A stretch of DNA of 5,817 nt from assembly GCA_020851615.1 (NCBI GenBank), contig JADZCL010000403.1:1-5817 (forward strand). The letters run 5' to 3'. A program made the position numbers and the translations under genes. Under the pieces are notes generated by a model, which was not told the origin of the DNA, made no database searches, and was given only the letters and a program-made list of their open reading frames with translations. Below are positions 5,745-5,817 of the stretch, one piece after another. Numbering within the stretch: the first letter of the stretch is position 1; every line of letters begins with the position of its first letter. This DNA comes from Rubrivivax sp. Its GTDB lineage: Bacteria > Pseudomonadota > Gammaproteobacteria > Burkholderiales > Burkholderiaceae_C.

Positions 5745-5817
5745 ACGCACCGCTGCCCGTGCCGCCGATCTGGACCACCGCAACCACCGAAAGCATCCAC
5801 ACCGGCACCTGGCGCGC
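5741..5817 (+). CDS. Start of a truncated gene, probably a GltD-like FAD/NAD(P)H oxidoreductase
   Basis: The ATG at 5741 overlaps the TGA of the gamma-subunit gene (ATGA), and AGGAG at 5728-5732 is 8 nt upstream, so translation is probably coupled. Only 25 full codons are seen before the window ends. They begin MNAPLPVPPIW and include HTGTWR at the end. A short Pro-rich leader followed by T-G-T-W-R is the usual opening of glutamate-synthase-small-subunit-like flavoproteins, in which a Cys-containing Fe-S region (R-P-...-C-x-x-x-C-P) follows, then FAD and NAD(P) domains. Such proteins are found next to stand-alone gamma subunits and in benzoyl-CoA clusters (BzdV-like). If correct, it would link NAD(P)H to the ferredoxin/2-oxoacid oxidoreductase. 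The identification rests on a few residues and is tentative; a catalytic KGOR subunit is the main alternative. Confidence 0.5.
   Translation, partial: MNAPLPVPPIWTTATTESIHTGTWR

Overview
The window is a compact, all plus-strand, high-G+C operon segment (roughly two thirds G+C by eye, with strong G/C bias at third codon positions). It encodes the oxygen-sensitive, ATP-driven class I benzoyl-CoA reductase (BCR), the key dearomatising enzyme of anaerobic aromatic degradation, followed by the start of its electron-supply module. The gene order C-B-A-D, the subunit lengths (393, 437, 443 and 279 aa) and the long insertion in the A subunit match the Thauera (bcrCBAD) / Rhodopseudomonas (badDEFG) type rather than the Azoarcus bzdNOPQ type. 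A facultatively anaerobic, probably denitrifying, Thauera-like betaproteobacterium or a related proteobacterium is likely. The sequence alone does not fix the genus.

Layout. Bases 1-30 are probably the last codons of an upstream gene whose stop overlaps the bcrC start; the residual peptide looks like a crotonase (enoyl-CoA hydratase) tail, perhaps the dienoyl-CoA hydratase dch. Then come bcrC (30-1211), bcrB (1243-2556), bcrA (2583-3914) and bcrD (3952-4791), separated by 26-37 nt spacers that each carry an AGGAG ribosome binding site. A 93-nt spacer with two consecutive G+C-rich hairpins leads to a 2[4Fe-4S] ferredoxin gene (4885-5127). A third hairpin lies in the 59-nt gap before a stand-alone gamma subunit of a 2-oxoacid:acceptor oxidoreductase (5187-5744). 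The last gene starts at 5741, overlaps the gamma stop by 4 nt (ATGA) and runs off the window. Its first 25 residues suggest a GltD-like FAD/NAD(P)H oxidoreductase.

How they work together (family knowledge plus inference). BcrA and BcrD are the ASKHA-type ATPase module with a bridging [4Fe-4S] cluster. BcrB and BcrC are the HgdA/HgdB-like module that binds benzoyl-CoA and carries iron-sulfur clusters. Reduced ferredoxin gives electrons to BcrAD, and ATP hydrolysis drives them to BcrBC, which reduces benzoyl-CoA to cyclohexa-1,5-diene-1-carbonyl-CoA. The gamma subunit and the following flavoprotein are presumably parts of an oxidoreductase that re-reduces the ferredoxin from 2-oxoglutarate and/or exchanges electrons with NAD(P)H.

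The core system is well known. The less ordinary parts are the composition of the electron-supply module (a separate gamma gene translationally coupled to a presumed NAD(P)H flavoprotein) and the hairpins that bracket the ferredoxin cistron. No RNA genes, mobile elements or CRISPR arrays were seen.
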